The notes under the pieces were generated by a model, which saw nothing but the letters and a program-made list of their open reading frames with translations, ran no database searches and was not told where the DNA came from. The translations under genes and the position numbers were made by a program. From Stromatinia cepivora (lineage: Eukaryota; Ascomycota; Leotiomycetes; Helotiales; Sclerotiniaceae), in NCBI GenBank assembly GCA_014898415.1, contig RCTD01000012.1, forward strand, positions 806,001 through 870,000: 64,000 nt of DNA, given 5' to 3'. Shown here piece by piece: positions 61,201-64,000 of this stretch. The first letter of the stretch is position 1. Each line of letters starts with the position of its first letter.

Positions 61201-63278
61201 ATCATTTCAATATATATACTTCCTTTTGGAATATTGAAATTAATCGATTAGAATAATCTCTGGATCATTTTTGTATATATTACAAAGAACTTCGATAGTA
61301 CAATTAATAAGTTCATATTTTATATTCTTTATATCAATATATTCAATAAGATCGAGATCTATATTATTATTACAAACATCTTTTTGAATAATACTAATAT
61401 TTTTATCTGCAAAATATAATTATTCCTTAATAAAAGAATCGATTTCTTCTATTTCTTTAATAAAAGAATCGATCAATATTCATATATTTTCATTGCTTAC
61501 CTTATCCTTATTATTTAAAAGATTAAATAAATTAGATAATTCTAAATCGATTTCTTTATTCCCATTATTATCTTCCAGATCTATATTTACCCCTGAAACC
61601 AATTCGTTTGTAAATAATAAATCTGAAATATATTTGATAAATAAATCAAAAGCTTTTTGATCTATAAAAATAGATAGATAAATAAAATCTTTATAATTAT
61701 CCTTATTTTAAATAATTGTTCTATCTATTTCGATATAATCTTATAAATCAAAAATTCTAATAAACTATTTAAATTCTTTTGTAGTATAAATATTGATCAT
61801 TCGATTAATAGAATCCATATAATAAGTGAATTCCTTATTGAATATTATATTTCAAATGACAATAATTTTATCGAATTTGGATATTTATATATAATAGATT
61901 AATATATTTAGGATATAGTTTATTAAATACCCAATATATATTCAAGAATTAGTTTTGTATTATTTCCTATTGATTCCAATTTCTTTATTCTTATTTAAAG
62001 GATAAATTCAGCATTTATATCTATAAATTCCATTCCAATTGGGATAAAAATTATTAGATATTTTCTTTACAAATAAAGGATTATTTTTGCAAAGATAATT
62101 ATGGAATTATATATTGAATATCTTATTAAACAATTTGAAGAATTTAGTTTTCAAAGGATTTATATTATATAAATAAATAGTAGTTTATATTATTTCTATT
62201 CATAATTTGTTCAATAAATTTATTATAACCCGTATTTTTATCTATTTTGTAATTATTTCTTATTCTATATATTCTGATCCTTTATTAGATTCATATATAT
62301 AAAACAAAAATAATTCGAATTCGATACCTTTTTGCTTAATCTATTTCTCAAATAATATTGCTTTTATAATTCCAATAACAAATATATCATTATCCTATTT
62401 GATTATTACGATTACTAAATTATACTTATAATAAATCTAGATTATAAAGTTTTAAATGATTACAAATACTTTATTATATATTTTGCAATAAATTGAATAT
62501 AAAAAGATCTTATTATAATATATTTCTTTGATCAATAAAAGTTATAATATATTATTATATTCTTTATCGAAATCAAAAAGATTCTATTAAATTTTATAAA
62601 AGAGTTAAGGTAGTTAATAATCATTTGAAATATGAAAAATAATTTGTTTTATATAAATATAAGTATAATTAATATAATTAAAATGAATAATATCTTTTAT
62701 TTTGATGTTTTGTATTGTAAATATTAAATATTCAAAAGCTTCTTTCCCCAAATACTCAAAGCGTTTATATTATATTTCACTTGTATCTTTTTTTGAAAAA
62801 GATGAATTATAAGAACAATAGAATGCTTTATTTATTTTTCTATTTATTATTAAATATATTATAAAAGGATTGTTTATAAGAATAAATAAAAAAGTATTCG
62901 AATAAGTAGAAAATGATTTGTATTCTAAAAATACAAGATTTTCAGTACAAGTGTATTAAATAATTATTATATTATTTGTATGATTTCCTTTATAAAAAAT
63001 ATAATTATATCCTGAGAATTATAAACCAGCTTTCTTCAATCAAATCTCCAAAACGATATTGATATAAAAGTTAGGGATAAATACTATATTATTCAAAATC
63101 AAATTACTATTAGGGTAACCTTCTCTCTTGATAATCCCTTTGATAATATAAACTCTATATCCTAGAACTTAGAAACTGAAAGTATCTGCTTTTATAAAAT
63201 CATTAAAATCGAATAATCGATGTCGATGATCATCCAATAGAGATATATCATTCACAATATACATAATACCACAATTAT
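58292..63278 (-). mobile_element. Copia element R1, right segment
   Basis: This continues R1 beyond the copia B insertion and is colinear with R2 from about 40713 to about 45700. For example 58437-58500 matches 40857-40920 and 63195-63278 matches 45635-45715, with mainly transition differences. On the minus strand it holds decayed RT/RNase H, integrase and the start of the protease (IVNDISLLDDH at about 63220-63255). It is cut at 63279 by another A-family element. The gag and 5' LTR of R1, which would be on the right, are outside the window. Confidence 0.88.
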
Positions 63279-63560
63279 TGTCACGAATCGTGAACCACAG
63301 GAGGCTAACCACGTAATACCTCTTATCTCCTATATTAATTTATGAGCTGATCATCCGTATATATGCATTACGAATCATATGATTTAATATAGTAAAATGA
63401 TAACCTTAATAATATATATATACAATTTTGCAACCCACAAATGGATATTTGTATATATATATCTAATTGTTCTTTACAAATCATAATTTTTCAATTGTAG
63501 ATTCTAAGGAATATAATTGATCCTATTTATTCAATTTATTTATAGTTTTTGTACATTATA
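63279..63560 (+). repeat. 5' LTR of gypsy element A'
   Basis: 282 bp, identical in length to both LTRs of A. It begins TGTCACGAATCG and ends GTACATTATA, a decayed form of the GTGCGTCACA end of the A LTR. Confidence 0.9.
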
Positions 63561-64000
63561 TTATTTACAATTTATTTACAAGTATCCAATTATTTAATGG
63601 TTTTTCAAATAATATCTTACTTTAATAATACTTTTTTAGGTAAACTTTTATAAACATTATATCCAAAAAAAGAAGATCTATTTTGATTTAATTAATAAAG
63701 ATATAAACATTTTTAGAAATATATTATTACTTTTATAATATAATAAACTTCTTCTTCTGTATATTTCAAATCTTCGAAAGTATATTCTAAAGAACTCTTT
63801 TCTTCTCCTCAATTATTTCAACAATTCTTCGAAGAAAATATGAATATAGGATTGAATAATATTATTATTGGAAAAAAGAAAATTGATAAAAAGAAAATTC
63901 CAATGTATAAAGCTAATACTCTTAATGATTCAATTATTCCTTCTGAATTATTATTATAATTATAAAATCTCTATACAATAGTTATAAGTTTGAAAAAGGA
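63279..64000 (+). mobile_element. Second gypsy A-family element (A'), 5' end
   Basis: A 282-bp LTR (63279-63560), starting TGTCACGAATCGTGAACC, is the inverted match of the A LTRs. The internal sequence after it (TTATTTACAATTTATTTACA onward) matches the inverted sequence left of 52537 in element A, so A' runs on the plus strand and leaves the window. It lies inside the protease region of R1. Its target duplication cannot be checked because its 3' end is not in the window. Confidence 0.85.

Overview
The window comes from a filamentous ascomycete (Pezizomycotina). Evidence: short GT-AG introns of 47-72 nt, a NACHT/WD40 (HET-E-like) incompatibility-type gene fragment, a fungal Est1-type (SMG-like) protein family, Tad-like LINEs, fungal Ty1/copia and Ty3/gypsy elements, and very strong C-to-T/G-to-A decay of every repeat, the pattern expected from repeat-induced point mutation (RIP). 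The genome is two-speed: small islands of near-balanced base composition carry genes, and the rest is AT-rich decayed repeat. The class cannot be fixed from the sequence; Leotiomycetes is only a guess.

Layout. 1-3.3 kb: a NACHT/WD40-type gene on the minus strand, broken by a LINE fragment and by a 1.8-kb pogo/Fot1-like transposon with a TA target duplication. 3.3-5.9 kb: a possible LTR and AT-rich sequence with one unexplained GC island. 5.9-7.3 kb: an Est1-type gene killed by two stops and a frameshift. 8.8-9.2 kb: a 15-bp minisatellite. 9.3-20.3 kb: AT-rich decayed sequence. 20.6-22.3 kb: an intact three-exon MFS transporter. 22.5-24.2 kb: degenerate repeats, a duplicated 59-bp leader and a small Cys-rich protein gene. 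24.3-26.2 kb: a second pogo copy in the opposite orientation. 26.4-27.3 kb: an intact NmrA-like oxidoreductase. 28.5-30.2 kb: an intact secreted carboxylesterase with three exons. 30.7-32.1 kb: the second copy of the leader, a LINE fragment holding a solo LTR, and a paralogue of the Cys-rich protein that has lost its ATG. 33.2-34.7 kb: two hypothetical genes. 35.3-35.8 kb: a MITE-like element.

36-64 kb is a stack of nested LTR retrotransposons that can be fully ordered from target-site duplications. Copia element R1 was hit by copia element B (duplication GATAT). The left LTR of B was then hit by gypsy element A (duplication GAAAT). The integrase region of A was hit by a second R-family copy, R2 (duplication TAACT). 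A second A-family element (A') also sits in R1 at 63279. All layers carry RIP-type decay.

The probably working genes are the MFS transporter, the NmrA-like oxidoreductase and the carboxylesterase, with the 33.9-kb hypothetical gene less certain. They have no obvious shared pathway, though transporter, oxidoreductase and secreted esterase together would fit an accessory or niche-adaptation region. I saw no rRNA, tRNA or CRISPR.
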